From: a virus
IMG/VR virus record: IMGVR_UViG_3300023181_000054
Coordinates: 1-38,217 of that record
Strand: one strand, 5' to 3'
DNA length: 38,217 nt
Shown here: piece by piece, positions 15,171-23,358 of the stretch
How positions within the stretch are numbered: the first letter of the stretch is position 1
Layout: each line of letters opens with the position of its first letter
Made by a program: the position numbers and the translations under genes
The notes under the pieces: generated by a model
Told to the model about the DNA's origin: nothing
The model's input: the letters and a program-made list of their open reading frames with translations, nothing else
The model's database searches: none

Positions 15171-15934
15171 CAGTAGTCCCGATCCCAAGGATTTCCGCCG
15201 CCAGAAGACGCACCGCCACCGCTAGAGCGCGAGCCGCCTCCACCGCCACGACTGCCGCCGCCAGACGAGCGAGCGCGAGGAGGGGCGCGGCCCGCAGCGG
15301 CGCGAGGCGCAATGACCGAAGGATCAGCTCCGCCGCCAGGGATAAACGTCTGACGGGTCCGGGTGGCGTCAGTCCACATGTATCCCGGCTGAGCCCCTTC
15401 GCGCGGGTCAAAAGGTTTGGGCAGCACGTTGGTATACGAACCATCAGCACCGCGCCGCATGATGCTTCCATCAACCACGCGGTCTTCGTACTCCACCTCT
15501 CCGCCGACCGCAGCCAGCAGGCTACGCAGATTCGCGTCCGACTTTTCTGTGCCGTCGATCTGCGCCAGAAGGTCTTCGCCTATCCCCATACTCGCAAGCA
15601 CCGGGCGGATATTGGACTGGTAGACTTCTTGGCGCTGATCGGCAGGAACTTGCAGCAAGGCTTGCGCGCCTTGCCCCAGCCACGTCGTGCGCTCTGTGCG
15701 TTCTTTCTCGGCAGCGGTTCGCTCTGTCGCAGCCCGACGAGCCTGCTGACTCTCCAGTTGCGCTGCGTCATCCAAAAGGCCCGCCTCGTTCAGTTCGGCC
15801 TGTGCAAGATCGCCATTGCCGCCCGCCAGGGCATTGCCCGCACGACGGCGCGCGTTGCGGTTATCAACGGCGGTCAGGTTCTCAACAGTGCTCCAAAGAG
15901 CGTTCTGGGCTGCGCGCGGATCAATCTGCGCCAT
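15170..15934 (-). CDS. Ejection-protein candidate with Gly/Ser/Arg tail (254 aa)
   Basis: It lies between the gp7-like and gp16-like genes, where P22 has gp20. The first 100 residues are Ala/Arg/Glu-rich helices (DNRNARRRAGNALAGGNGDL, LESQQARRAATERTAAEKER). A middle folded part follows (GSIMRRGADGSYTNVLPKPF), and the last 50 residues are a low-complexity Gly/Ser/Arg tract. The composition fits an unfolded protein that is ejected with DNA. Homology to gp20 is inferred from place and composition only. Confidence 0.65.
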   Translation of the reverse strand: MAQIDPRAAQNALWSTVENLTAVDNRNARRRAGNALAGGNGDLAQAELNEAGLLDDAAQLESQQARRAATERTAAEKERTERTTWLGQGAQALLQVPADQRQEVYQSNIRPVLASMGIGEDLLAQIDGTEKSDANLRSLLAAVGGEVEYEDRVVDGSIMRRGADGSYTNVLPKPFDPREGAQPGYMWTDATRTRQTFIPGGGADPSVIAPRAAAGRAPPRARSSGGGSRGGGGGSRSSGGGASSGGGNPWDRDY

Positions 15935-16762
15935 CTACTTCTTCCCACCAAGATAGTTGTAGCCGATGCCGCCTAGCGTCCCGAGCGCGTTGCCCCAGAT
16001 GTTGGCCGAGTTGGCGTAGCTGGACTGAAGGGCGTTCGATGCGGTCTGGTTGTTGGCGTTGACGTTGTTGCCGTAGTTCGAGGCCAGCGCGTTGCCCTGA
16101 CTGGTCGCAGTCTGTCCGAGCCCAGCCACGCTAAAAAGCTGGTTCATTTGCGTGTTGAATTCGTTCGACGCGTAGTCTTGGCCGTAGCGCGTGAGGGCCT
16201 TGGCAGCGTCTCCGCTCGCGAGCGTACCTGTCGCGGCTCGTTGAGCGACAATGTTACGATTGCCCTCGTCAAGGCGGAACTGATAGCCAGGCGAAGCGTA
16301 GAAACCGCCGTAGCGATCCGCCTCCGCAACAGGCGTGGCCGTGCCCACCTGCGTCGTAGACAAGGCGTTCGGCGTAATATAGCCGCCGCTTCCGTCGCCT
16401 AGTCCATCGCTCGGCCCGCCGCCATACGGACGCCCAACGGTAAAGTTGCCGTCCATGTCCTGAATAGGGCGGCCACCTGAATAGATACTACCTGCGCCCT
16501 GTCCGGCATAGGTCTGAGCCGTGGGGGCTGTACCGCCGCCGAGGCCCAAGCGCTTGTTGATTTCCGCCAGCGCCGTCCCGCCAGAGACCCGCCACGGCTC
16601 AAGGTCCGCGCGCTGCTGGTTGTAGATCGCCAGGTCTTGCGCGTTAGCGGCGGAAGCAGCGGACGTAGCCGCGCTTGTGGCCTTGCTGTTCGCCTTGGAT
16701 GACAGCGCAGCGCCGCCCAGCGTGGTTGCGCCAAGGATCAGCGCAGAGGTAAGGCCAGCCAT
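15935..16762 (-). CDS. DNA transfer / ejection protein, gp7-type
   Basis: A 275-residue protein opening with a hydrophobic, small-residue helix (LTSALILGATTLGGAALSSKA) and an Ala/Ser-rich stretch. Then comes AIYNQQRADLEPWRVSGGTALAEINKRLGLGGG, split by Pro/Trp, the signature of the P22 gp7 / DNA-transfer family. Gly/Asn/Ser-rich repeats fill the rest (NNVNANNQTASNALQ) and the C-terminus is a Gly/Asn/Tyr tail. These proteins enter the cell ahead of the genome. It is followed directly by the gp20-like candidate. Confidence 0.8.
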   Translation of the reverse strand: MAGLTSALILGATTLGGAALSSKANSKATSAATSAASAANAQDLAIYNQQRADLEPWRVSGGTALAEINKRLGLGGGTAPTAQTYAGQGAGSIYSGGRPIQDMDGNFTVGRPYGGGPSDGLGDGSGGYITPNALSTTQVGTATPVAEADRYGGFYASPGYQFRLDEGNRNIVAQRAATGTLASGDAAKALTRYGQDYASNEFNTQMNQLFSVAGLGQTATSQGNALASNYGNNVNANNQTASNALQSSYANSANIWGNALGTLGGIGYNYLGGKK

Positions 16763-17178
16763 TAGAGCGCCTTCACGAAGTGATGCTCGGTGGGGCGGTA
16801 ACCCGCCATCCGATACATGCGCGCCACGGTGGGCATACGGTCGTTTTCAAGGCAAACCATCGAGAACGTCTCGCACCCCTGTTCACGCGCCCACTCTTCA
16901 AGCGCCTCTCTCATTTCCTTGCCACCACGACCCCAAAGGAAAACCTCTTGGGCCGCGTAGGCATCGGCAAACCACATCGGGCCTTTTATGGCCGCAGCCA
17001 TGCCGTCTATAGGATGTCCGTGAACTACAACCACGCCGCTCTCTAAAGCGGATTCAAGCGTGAGTGCCACGCGCTCTGGATCATAGGTCATGACAGAATA
17101 CGGGCTTTTTGCGTGAAACAAAAGCCCCAACTCTACTAGGCGAGGAATGTCGTCTTTTGCCGCCCGACGAACGATCAT
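16762..17178 (-). CDS. GNAT-like protein in the virion module (138 aa)
   Basis: MIVRRAAKDDIPRLVELG at the start and VFLWGRGGKEMREALEEWA with RMYRMAGYRPTEHHFVKAL at the end follow the GCN5-type N-acetyltransferase fold: the central strand-turn-helix with R/Q-x2-G-x-G/A is here GRGGKE. It sits at the place of P22 gp14, between the needle candidate and the gp7-like gene. GNAT-type genes recur at this point in P22-like phages. The acetyl acceptor, if any, is unknown. Confidence 0.75.
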   Translation of the reverse strand: MIVRRAAKDDIPRLVELGLLFHAKSPYSVMTYDPERVALTLESALESGVVVVHGHPIDGMAAAIKGPMWFADAYAAQEVFLWGRGGKEMREALEEWAREQGCETFSMVCLENDRMPTVARMYRMAGYRPTEHHFVKAL

Positions 17179-17879
17179 GCGCGCCTCACATAGAGATAAA
17201 GGCTCAGGTCGTTCACGTCGGCCCCCGTCGTCTTCCGGGCATCCACACGATAGTCAACCGCGCCCGTGGTGACACGAGCAGCCGTATATGCCGCGACAGC
17301 AGCGGCGCTAGAGTTGCTGACCGTGGCCGGTGTCATCGTGCCAGAAACGGTAGCGGTCCATGTCTGGAGGTACGTATCAACGCCGCCCACAACTTCCACC
17401 AGCCGGAACTCAATCTCGGCAATGGTGTCGCCTGGGTTAATGACGGTGATGGTCACATCCGCATCTTGAATCGGGCCTGTGCCAGATGCGGTCAGGTTGC
17501 CAGCGGAAACGCCCGTCAGGCTCACGGTAGGCCCTGCCGTCCATGTCGGAGGATCAAACAGGTTAACGCTGGGGTTCGTGGCGCTACCGGAGCGAGCCGT
17601 CCCGCCGCCAGCCGCATCCGCTGTCTCCTGAGCATCGTTCGCCGTCTGCTGTGCAACCTGAGCCAGACCGGTGATCACCTGAAGCTGCTCAACGATCAAC
17701 TGTAGCTGCGCCACAATTGCGGCGATGTCGGCCACTGTCTGATTGATAGTATTGATCTGCCCCTCAATCGCCGTCGCGAACTCATCCCAGAACCGGGTGA
17801 AATAGATCAGCGCCTTGCCGACGTTGTTCACGATGGCGGTGTTGGCCTGGATGCGGGGAAGTTTGAAAAGGTTCGGCAT
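17175..17879 (-). CDS. Tail needle candidate (234 aa)
   Basis: The start at 17879 overlaps the previous stop (TAATG) and is preferred to 17927. The N-terminal 40 residues (LFKLPRIQANTAIVNN, then ALIYFTRFWDEFATAI) are followed by about 55 residues of regular heptads (INTINQTVADIAAIVAQLQ, then IVEQLQVITGLAQVAQQ), a likely trimeric coiled coil, a short linker and a beta-rich C-terminal domain. P22 gp26, the needle that plugs the tail and punctures the envelope, is 233 residues with a coiled-coil shaft and follows gp10 just as here. Sequence identity to gp26 is not apparent, so the call rests on architecture and place. Confidence 0.5.
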   Translation of the reverse strand: MPNLFKLPRIQANTAIVNNVGKALIYFTRFWDEFATAIEGQINTINQTVADIAAIVAQLQLIVEQLQVITGLAQVAQQTANDAQETADAAGGGTARSGSATNPSVNLFDPPTWTAGPTVSLTGVSAGNLTASGTGPIQDADVTITVINPGDTIAEIEFRLVEVVGGVDTYLQTWTATVSGTMTPATVSNSSAAAVAAYTAARVTTGAVDYRVDARKTTGADVNDLSLYLYVRRA

Positions 17880-19252
17880 TAGGCGAGCGGCTCGTTGATG
17901 GCCGCGCCGCCTATGGTCAGCACACAATCATCAGTGCAGACGAACTCAAACAGACGCCCTGGATAAGCGATCTGGCCCAAGCGGTTCAGAACGATGGGGC
18001 GGGCGTACTGGCCTTGGCGTCCAATCGAGACCTCTTTCCAATCGCTGTACGTCTGCAAATCGTCCGACCAGCGGATACGCACTTTCGGATAGGCGTTGGG
18101 GTCCGACGAGGTGCCTGCCGTGGCATAGAGGATGAGATTGTCACAAGGGACGCGCTGTCCGGTGGAAGACACGCCGCCCGTTACGATCCGCTCCATGGGC
18201 AAGCCATCATCGTTGCTGACTTCCGGGTCCAAGCGATACAGGATGCCGTCCTCGTCGCTCCCGGCCACCGTGAACGTGTCTGCGCTATCCCCAACGTGGC
18301 AGCGCCAGGTGTCCCGTCCATAGGTCTTGAAATCGGTCCATTGCTGGGTCGATGCGTCATAGACCAACGTGGCGTAGGTGGTGGTCAGGCACAGCACTGT
18401 GTGACCGTCGCTAGCGAAGCTCCACATGACAAGGTCTTCGACGAGAGACTTGCGGACCTGCTCCTCAATGGAGTTGTCGGAAATGCGCTGTGGCGAGGCG
18501 TCCCCACGATAGACAAGGCCGTCGTTGCCCACGAACCCGACCGAGTTGTCAAACCGACACACGGCGTCACGCGAGCGCGCGCCCTTGTCGTAGTTGCGGC
18601 CTGGCACACGCTGGAACGGCAAGTCTGCATTGCCGGTCGGGATGTGAACCTCAGTCCCTTCTTCTTTCAGGAACCACAGTTCATCACCCACGCGCTCCAC
18701 TTTCACGATGGAGCCAGGGCTTGATTCGGTGCTGGCGAACGACAGGGCGTCCGGGTTCGTCTGGCCCGGTTCGATCCAGTAATACCGGTTCGAATCTCGC
18801 TCAGTCAGGATAAAGTAGCCATTAAGCTCGGCCACCGAATCAACCAGACGACCGTCTGGCATGACAACGGTGGTGATCGCACCGCCCGAGGTGCTGTAGA
18901 CAATGCCGTTGCTGGTTATAAGCGCGCGTGTCGCCGTGGCCGCGAAGGTGTTGCGCTCGTTGCCCGGCAGGGACCCCAGAGACGTAGCCACACCCGCCTG
19001 CGTGACGCGAAACAGCGTCGTGGCCGACACCGCCAGGAAGTCGCCGTTGAACGTCCCGGCGCGCCTGAATAGCCCCCAGATACGGCCCGCGTTCAGATCG
19101 CAGAACAGAACCTCTCCGGGGCGCTGTACGTGGTCGATGCCGTCAATGGCGTTAGTCTCGTTCTTCTCGGCAAGATAGTTCACGACGCGGATGTGGGGCG
19201 TCCACGTCGTCTTGCGCTTCCTGGCGCTAACTCCGAGAGGAATGGGGGGCAT
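17879..19252 (-). CDS. Packaged-DNA stabilisation / tail hub protein, gp10-type
   Basis: A 457-residue protein matching P22 gp10 in length (472) and pattern: PGEVLFCDLNAGRIWGLFRR, NGYFILTERDSNRYYWIEPG, DELWFLKEEGTEVHIPTGN, RDAVCRFDNSVGFVGNDG, and TTYATLVYDASTQQWTDF are beta-propeller-like strands in family order. The hub closes the portal tail after gp4. The start at 19252 (MPPIPLGVS) overlaps the previous stop (TGATG), so the 120 upstream bases in frame are ignored. Confidence 0.85.
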   Translation of the reverse strand: MPPIPLGVSARKRKTTWTPHIRVVNYLAEKNETNAIDGIDHVQRPGEVLFCDLNAGRIWGLFRRAGTFNGDFLAVSATTLFRVTQAGVATSLGSLPGNERNTFAATATRALITSNGIVYSTSGGAITTVVMPDGRLVDSVAELNGYFILTERDSNRYYWIEPGQTNPDALSFASTESSPGSIVKVERVGDELWFLKEEGTEVHIPTGNADLPFQRVPGRNYDKGARSRDAVCRFDNSVGFVGNDGLVYRGDASPQRISDNSIEEQVRKSLVEDLVMWSFASDGHTVLCLTTTYATLVYDASTQQWTDFKTYGRDTWRCHVGDSADTFTVAGSDEDGILYRLDPEVSNDDGLPMERIVTGGVSSTGQRVPCDNLILYATAGTSSDPNAYPKVRIRWSDDLQTYSDWKEVSIGRQGQYARPIVLNRLGQIAYPGRLFEFVCTDDCVLTIGGAAINEPLA

Positions 19253-19566
19253 CAGCCAATCTTGTAGACGGAAACGGGGATCGTGTACGTAGCCCCGATG
19301 CCAAGGGCCGGGACATAGTAGCCGATGCTGACGCTGTTTGTCCCGGCAGGATAGGCGTTCACGACCTCGCACCCAGCGCTAGGCGCGCCATTCGGCACAG
19401 CGATTAGCTTGTCTCCTGTGGCCACGCCGGTCAGGGCGAGCGCCATGCGCTTCATCCCCAAGCTCAGCGAGATAAGCAGCGTCTCCGTAACGGTGACGTT
19501 GCCCAGGAGCGTCAGAGACGGACCAGTAACGGCCCCCGGCGACGTGCCTACGGTCCGAACGCTCAC
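19252..19566 (-). CDS. Virion-region hypothetical (104 aa)
   Basis: A GTG start at 19566 overlaps the previous stop. The product is beta-rich with Thr, Val and Gly (TGPSLTLLGNVTVTETLLIS, then GIGATYTIPVSVYKIG) and no clear motif. It lies between the gp4-like and gp10-like genes among three short structural-looking genes. It could be a head or tail decoration or a minor tail component; no named family. Confidence 0.6.
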   Translation of the reverse strand: MSVRTVGTSPGAVTGPSLTLLGNVTVTETLLISLSLGMKRMALALTGVATGDKLIAVPNGAPSAGCEVVNAYPAGTNSVSIGYYVPALGIGATYTIPVSVYKIG

Positions 19567-19898
19567 GCACCGCCCCCATAGGAGATTTCAAGCGTCCCCG
19601 CGCCCGCTGCGATGCCCTGCTTTGTCACGGACATGGCCGACATGAACTCGGGGTATTGGGTCGAGAACACGCCGAAGAAGCCGGGCGGAAAGAGCCAGCC
19701 CGTGTCAGCGGCCACTGGAGAATAGGCCCCCACGGAACCCTTCAGGCGCACCCAGAACGGATTCGGGTTGACCACGCAGAACGACATATAGCCCGCAGCC
19801 TTAAGGTCAGCGGGAACGTCGAAACGTTGTGGCGTCGTGTTGACGGGCAGCATGAAGGGGTCGGTCGAGCGCCGGAAGGCGAAATTGTTATCGGCCAC
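19563..19898 (-). CDS. Virion-region hypothetical (111 aa)
   Basis: It starts MADNNFAFRRSTDPFMLPV and is beta-rich with many Pro, Phe and Gly (YMSFCVVNPNPFWVRLKG, then GWLFPPGFFGVFSTQYPEF). It has the feel of a compact beta-sandwich virion protein. It lies upstream of the 104-residue gene, which overlaps it by four bases. The function is unknown. Confidence 0.65.
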   Translation of the reverse strand: MADNNFAFRRSTDPFMLPVNTTPQRFDVPADLKAAGYMSFCVVNPNPFWVRLKGSVGAYSPVAADTGWLFPPGFFGVFSTQYPEFMSAMSVTKQGIAAGAGTLEISYGGGA

Positions 19899-19909
19899 AT
19901 TGCCCTCCG

Positions 19910-20389
19910 CTAGCTGAACGCCACATTGAGGTTCAGGACATCCGCCGCCGTCAGTGCACCGGTGTCGTTGTCCGCTCCGCCCGTGGTCATGGCGTAGGAT
20001 AGGCCAGCAGAGAAGTACATGCCCGCGAACGCGATGCTGAACTTGCTCTGCGGAGCAAGGTACTCGCTCCAGACCGGAACGTCCGTGCCCACGGTTGGCG
20101 CAGTCGCCTTGTTGTAGAATTTCAGATAACGCGGCGCGGCGTTGGCGTTGTAACCGGTGACCAGCCCCAGGGTACCAGTGCTGGCCTTTGCCACGGTCGC
20201 ATTGGTCGAGGCGGCGGCGCTGACGATACGAGAGCTGCCCGTCGAGCCGACGTTGCGCGTAGGGGCCGGGTTGCTGACGCTGGCGGCATTCGTGCCGTCC
20301 GCCCCCGTCGCGCCGGTCGGAAGAGGGTTAAGTCGGCTAACGGCCTGGTCGGGTTGCCCCGCAACAGCGTAACGAAGAACAGTACTCAT
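19910..20389 (-). CDS. Virion-region hypothetical (159 aa)
   Basis: It is ATGA-coupled to the gp4-like gene. The first 80 residues are Gly/Ala/Ser/Thr-rich linker-like sequence; the second half appears to be a beta-sandwich (NAAPRYLKFYNKATAPTVG, then QSKFSIAFAGMYFSAGLSYA). I have seen similar YLKFYNKA-type domains in predicted phage structural proteins, where they may be capsid or tail decorations, but a family cannot be fixed here. Confidence 0.65.
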   Translation of the reverse strand: MSTVLRYAVAGQPDQAVSRLNPLPTGATGADGTNAASVSNPAPTRNVGSTGSSRIVSAAASTNATVAKASTGTLGLVTGYNANAAPRYLKFYNKATAPTVGTDVPVWSEYLAPQSKFSIAFAGMYFSAGLSYAMTTGGADNDTGALTAADVLNLNVAFS

Positions 20390-21057
20390 CGGGGGCCTCC
20401 CACGGAGCCAAAGAAGAAGCTAGAAGGACGATCAAAGTCCCTAAGCATGCCGTAAAGCCTCCCGGCTTCTTCTCTGATCTCCCCGATACGGGTTGAGAGA
20501 CCGAAGCTAGGATATAGCTTGAGCGCGAGGTTGTATATAACGCACTCGATCCACTCCTGCGGTGCGTCGATGTCCTGCTCAAGGTCGGTCACGTCTTCTA
20601 CCACGCGATCTGCGGTGTAATAGACAGTGTAGACCTTGTTCGGGATCGGCCACAGGCTCAGGGCCAGAGTGTCGCGCTGACGGTTCGGATAATAGACGGT
20701 CGGGATGCCCTGCTGCGTCTTGATGGGCAGGTTCGCCCAATCGCCTACCTCCCAGCGGCCCAATGGACGCTGATAGTTGCTGTCCTGAAGGCGAACCTCC
20801 ATCACGTCCAGCGGACGTGGCGAGAGGGTATATGTCTGCTGGCCAGCAACCGTCACGAACGAGCGGTCGGCTTCGCGCCACAGATTCACGCTGTCCGTCT
20901 GCCAGGTCTTGAGCATATTGTTGAGGCGACGAAGGGCTAGTGCGCCATCATCAGCGCTCATGGTCTGCCCTGCACCATACACGCCTAGCAGCTCATAGGC
21001 GTCCTGAGCGATCTCCCTCGCCGTCATCGTGCCGGTGGTTACGCCGCTGGTCGCCAT
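20386..21057 (-). CDS. Tail accessory / head completion protein, gp4-type
   Basis: A 223-residue member of the P22 gp4 family (tail accessory factor that seals the portal after packaging). Signature stretches are REIAQDAYELLGV at 14-26, ADDGALALRRLNNMLKTW at about 35-52, LWREADRSFVTVAGQQTYTL, WPIPNKVYTVYYTADR and WIECVIYNLALKLYP near the C-terminus. It is the first joining protein after the coat gene and precedes the gp10-like hub. The 20386-20389 bases overlap the next gene. Confidence 0.85.
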   Translation of the reverse strand: MATSGVTTGTMTAREIAQDAYELLGVYGAGQTMSADDGALALRRLNNMLKTWQTDSVNLWREADRSFVTVAGQQTYTLSPRPLDVMEVRLQDSNYQRPLGRWEVGDWANLPIKTQQGIPTVYYPNRQRDTLALSLWPIPNKVYTVYYTADRVVEDVTDLEQDIDAPQEWIECVIYNLALKLYPSFGLSTRIGEIREEAGRLYGMLRDFDRPSSFFFGSVGGPR

Positions 21058-21318
21058 CTACAGGTCTCCGGGAGTGGTCGTGTTGGGTCCGCTGTCCTCA
21101 ACATCAGGCGACGGGTTTGGCAGCGGCAGGCCTTCTGGGTAGATGACGGGCGGGTCCATTTGCGGAGGTCGCGGGTCCCAGCAATCTGGGCACACAACTA
21201 GTCCCGTCCACTCGATACGCTTCTCGCTGTGCCGCCAGGACTCATCACAGCGCATGCACCGGAAGTAGGGGTTTCCGGGGACATAGCCGCGTCCTGTGCC
21301 TATGCGAAACTCAACCAT
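21058..21318 (-). CDS. Zinc-ribbon protein in the virion module (86 aa)
   Basis: The N-terminal half has two Cys pairs (CMRC at about 21-24 and CPDC at about 43-46) spaced as a zinc ribbon, after a basic GYVPGNPYFR lead. The rest is a Pro/Asp-rich, presumably unfolded tail. Small zinc-ribbon proteins of this kind lie next to coat or tail-joining genes in many phages and may be virion components. Its start lies just downstream of the terminator that follows the coat gene, so expression needs read-through or its own promoter. Confidence 0.7.
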   Translation of the reverse strand: MVEFRIGTGRGYVPGNPYFRCMRCDESWRHSEKRIEWTGLVVCPDCWDPRPPQMDPPVIYPEGLPLPNPSPDVEDSGPNTTTPGDL

Positions 21319-21328
21319 CGTCCGTCCT

Positions 21329-21363
21329 TAAGAAAAAGGGGTCAGGACCGAAATCCCGACCCC
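21329..21363 (-). terminator. Intrinsic terminator after the coat gene
   Basis: On the minus strand GGGGTCGGGA pairs with TCCTGACCCC over ten positions, one of them a G-U, around a 6-base loop, and is followed by TTTTTCTT. It lies 28 bases after the coat stop. It would let coat mRNA be made in excess over the downstream tail genes. Confidence 0.85.
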
Positions 21364-21391
21364 GTTCTCTGGGCTTATTGGAGCGTCAGGC

Positions 21392-22303
21392 TTACGCCCC
21401 CGCGTTGCCGTAAGCTCCCCGCCAGTCACCCCAGCCAGCGGCGAAGCGCATGCTTGCCTTGGCCTTGGCATTGGCGGTGTCGAAGTCCGAGTCTTTCTCA
21501 AGACGGACCTTACGACGCCAGTAGGACATCAGTCCGTCCGGCACACCGGTTTGCAAGAACCAGGCATCTTGGTCGGTCAGGTAGTGGTTGACCACGATGC
21601 CGCCCGGAAGCAGGCCCATCTGCTTGATCGCGTTGTCATCATTGTTCGCCGTGCCCGAACGCAGGTTCGAGTTGACGATCCGCTCGGCGTTGAACATTTC
21701 GCCGGTCGGAATGATGAGCTTGCGAGCGGTGTTGGCGATGTTCAGGCCGCGCGAGTTGCGGGTCTGAGCAACGACCTTCAGGCCGTCCTCCAGCGAGGCT
21801 TCCGACAAGTCAGCAGCCGTAAGGAGGTTGGACTGTGCACCGCCTGCGGTCGGGTGATCCGCCGCAAACAGAGCCTTGCCGTCACCGCCCAGATAGGACG
21901 CCGAGAAGCCACGGTTGAGGATGTTCGCGTGAACGATTTCCGTGGTCTGGCGCATCGAGTACGCCAGCATACGGGAACGACGACGCGAGAGGACTTCGTA
22001 CTGATTGTCCTCAAGCTCCTCTTCGGTGACGATGTACCCCAGGGCATACACGACGTGCGTAAAGCGCGACTTGTAACCCTCGGCGTCGGTGTCGTATTGG
22101 ATCGACGCGGCTTCCGGCTTGACCGGAGCCAGGCCGAAGCCGGACGCCTCTACGACTTCCTCATACGCCTTGTCAGACGTGTCGGTGTCGAAGATTTTGT
22201 CCCACTCGGACGGCAGTTCGTCATAGGAAGTGCCGAACCACGACTTAACGCCAGGCCACAAAGCTGACGGGTGCGCGGAGCGCGTGATGGTAGGTGCGCT
22301 CAT
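21392..22303 (-). CDS. Major coat protein
   Basis: A 303-residue HK97-fold coat. Typical stretches are WFGTSYDELPSEWDKIFD near the N-terminus, YKSRFTHVVYALGYIVTEEEL (the E-loop/spine region, GY-VTEEE), KLIIPTGEMFNAERIVN and a Gly-rich C-terminal RFAAGWGDWRGAYG. In GYIVTEEE and LFAADHP it resembles Mu-gpT-type and BPP-1-type coats more than P22 gp5. It is preceded by scaffold and cement candidates and followed by a strong terminator, as expected for the most abundant protein. Confidence 0.88.
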   Translation of the reverse strand: MSAPTITRSAHPSALWPGVKSWFGTSYDELPSEWDKIFDTDTSDKAYEEVVEASGFGLAPVKPEAASIQYDTDAEGYKSRFTHVVYALGYIVTEEELEDNQYEVLSRRRSRMLAYSMRQTTEIVHANILNRGFSASYLGGDGKALFAADHPTAGGAQSNLLTAADLSEASLEDGLKVVAQTRNSRGLNIANTARKLIIPTGEMFNAERIVNSNLRSGTANNDDNAIKQMGLLPGGIVVNHYLTDQDAWFLQTGVPDGLMSYWRRKVRLEKDSDFDTANAKAKASMRFAAGWGDWRGAYGNAGA

Positions 22304-22305
22304 CG

Positions 22306-22890
22306 TTAGACCCCCGTCGAGCCAGCTGCGCCGGTTTCAGTCGGCTGGTTGATACGGACGAGCCACTTGCAGTAGTCGCCAATTTCGTTGTCGGCCCGCT
22401 GCATAGCGCCCACGATGCGGACTTGCAGAGTTGCACCCGTACCCGCCGTAGACGAGTCGAGCATCCAGCCAGAACGTCGGATGAAGGCATTGCCCGCAGC
22501 CGAGATGAGGTCGCAGTTCAGACCGACCGAAGCGACGGCAAGAGCGCCGCCAACACTGTCTTCCTGAATTTCGAACTCGGTCATCGGGTTGTCGTCCACA
22601 AGCACGTAGCCTGCGGTCGATGCGGCCCGGTAACCCAGGGCGACGATACCCGGAGTGGGGTCGAAGCCGACCACAACGCCGGTGATGCGGTTGGTAGCGC
22701 CTTGCGTGGCGACAACCACCCCCGGAACACCCTGAGCGTCTGCGCTGCCCGACAGAATCACCGGATCGCCAATGAAGACGGCGGTGGCGTAAGCGGGATC
22801 AACGTAGTAGCGGTTCAGAGAGCCGTTGGCGGTTTCGCCGTCACGCTGACGGCGCGGGATGAGGCCCTGAGGGGCATTCCCGTTAGGCAT
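22306..22890 (-). CDS. Capsid cement / head decoration candidate (194 aa)
   Basis: It lies 2 bases upstream of the coat gene. The protein is beta-rich (VFIGDPVILSGSADAQGVPG, VVVGFDPTPGIVALGYRAA, GYVLVDDNPMTEFEIQED) with a YYVDPAYATAVFIGDPV opening that recurs in predicted structural proteins next to HK97-fold coats. The ribosome binding site AAAGGA is clear. A cement role is inferred from place and fold type; it could instead be a minor head protein. Confidence 0.65.
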   Translation of the reverse strand: MPNGNAPQGLIPRRQRDGETANGSLNRYYVDPAYATAVFIGDPVILSGSADAQGVPGVVVATQGATNRITGVVVGFDPTPGIVALGYRAASTAGYVLVDDNPMTEFEIQEDSVGGALAVASVGLNCDLISAAGNAFIRRSGWMLDSSTAGTGATLQVRIVGAMQRADNEIGDYCKWLVRINQPTETGAAGSTGV

Positions 22891-22902
22891 GAGGAAAATC
22901 CT

Positions 22903-23358
22903 TTAAGGCGTGAAGTCCGCCTTGATAGAGTTGCCAGACGGGACATAGGATTCCGCGTCGGATCGGTTGTCGTCAGCAGCCCGGGCGCCCCGTTCAATGG
23001 CCTTCTCTGTCTCTCGGGTCTGATCCACCATTTCCTGGCGATCTTTCTCAAGGAACTCGGTCGGCTTCTTGCACAAGTGGGCAAGAATGGGCTTTCCAAA
23101 GTTGTCAGTGCCGACCGGAATGGGATCGACGCCATCAACCTTGTCCCAATCGTCCTGCTGAGTCAGGTCGAACATACGAGTGCCCGAGTCGTTGACCCAC
23201 CGGAATGATTGGCCGGGATTCGCTTTTGCGATCTTGTCAGGAACCGACAGCTTGAGTTGAGCCATTCGGGTCAGGCTGGAATCGCTACGGCGACGGCGCT
23301 CTTGCGCCACTTCCACTTTACGCGGGCGGCCTGGGCCGCGACCTTCGACACCTGTCAT
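22903..23358 (-). CDS. Head-module hypothetical (151 aa)
   Basis: It lies between the scaffold and the cement candidate and begins with a very basic tract (GRGPGRPRKVEVAQERRRRSD). The middle reads MAQLKLSVPDKIAKANPGQS then FRWVNDSGTRMFDLTQQDDW, with an RWVND motif I associate with unknown proteins of phage head operons. A charged helix and a flexible tail end it. The basic N-terminus (GRPRK, AT-hook-like) suggests contact with DNA or scaffold, which is inference. Confidence 0.65.
   Translation of the reverse strand: MTGVEGRGPGRPRKVEVAQERRRRSDSSLTRMAQLKLSVPDKIAKANPGQSFRWVNDSGTRMFDLTQQDDWDKVDGVDPIPVGTDNFGKPILAHLCKKPTEFLEKDRQEMVDQTRETEKAIERGARAADDNRSDAESYVPSGNSIKADFTP

Noticed and set aside
21551-22267. 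Plus-strand frame of 238 codons opposite the coat gene
   Set aside because: Mirror of codon bias in the coat gene; lacks a start signal.
22294-23208. Plus-strand open frame of 304 codons opposite the cement candidate and its neighbour
   Set aside because: Antisense to two well-supported genes; no promoter, no motif.
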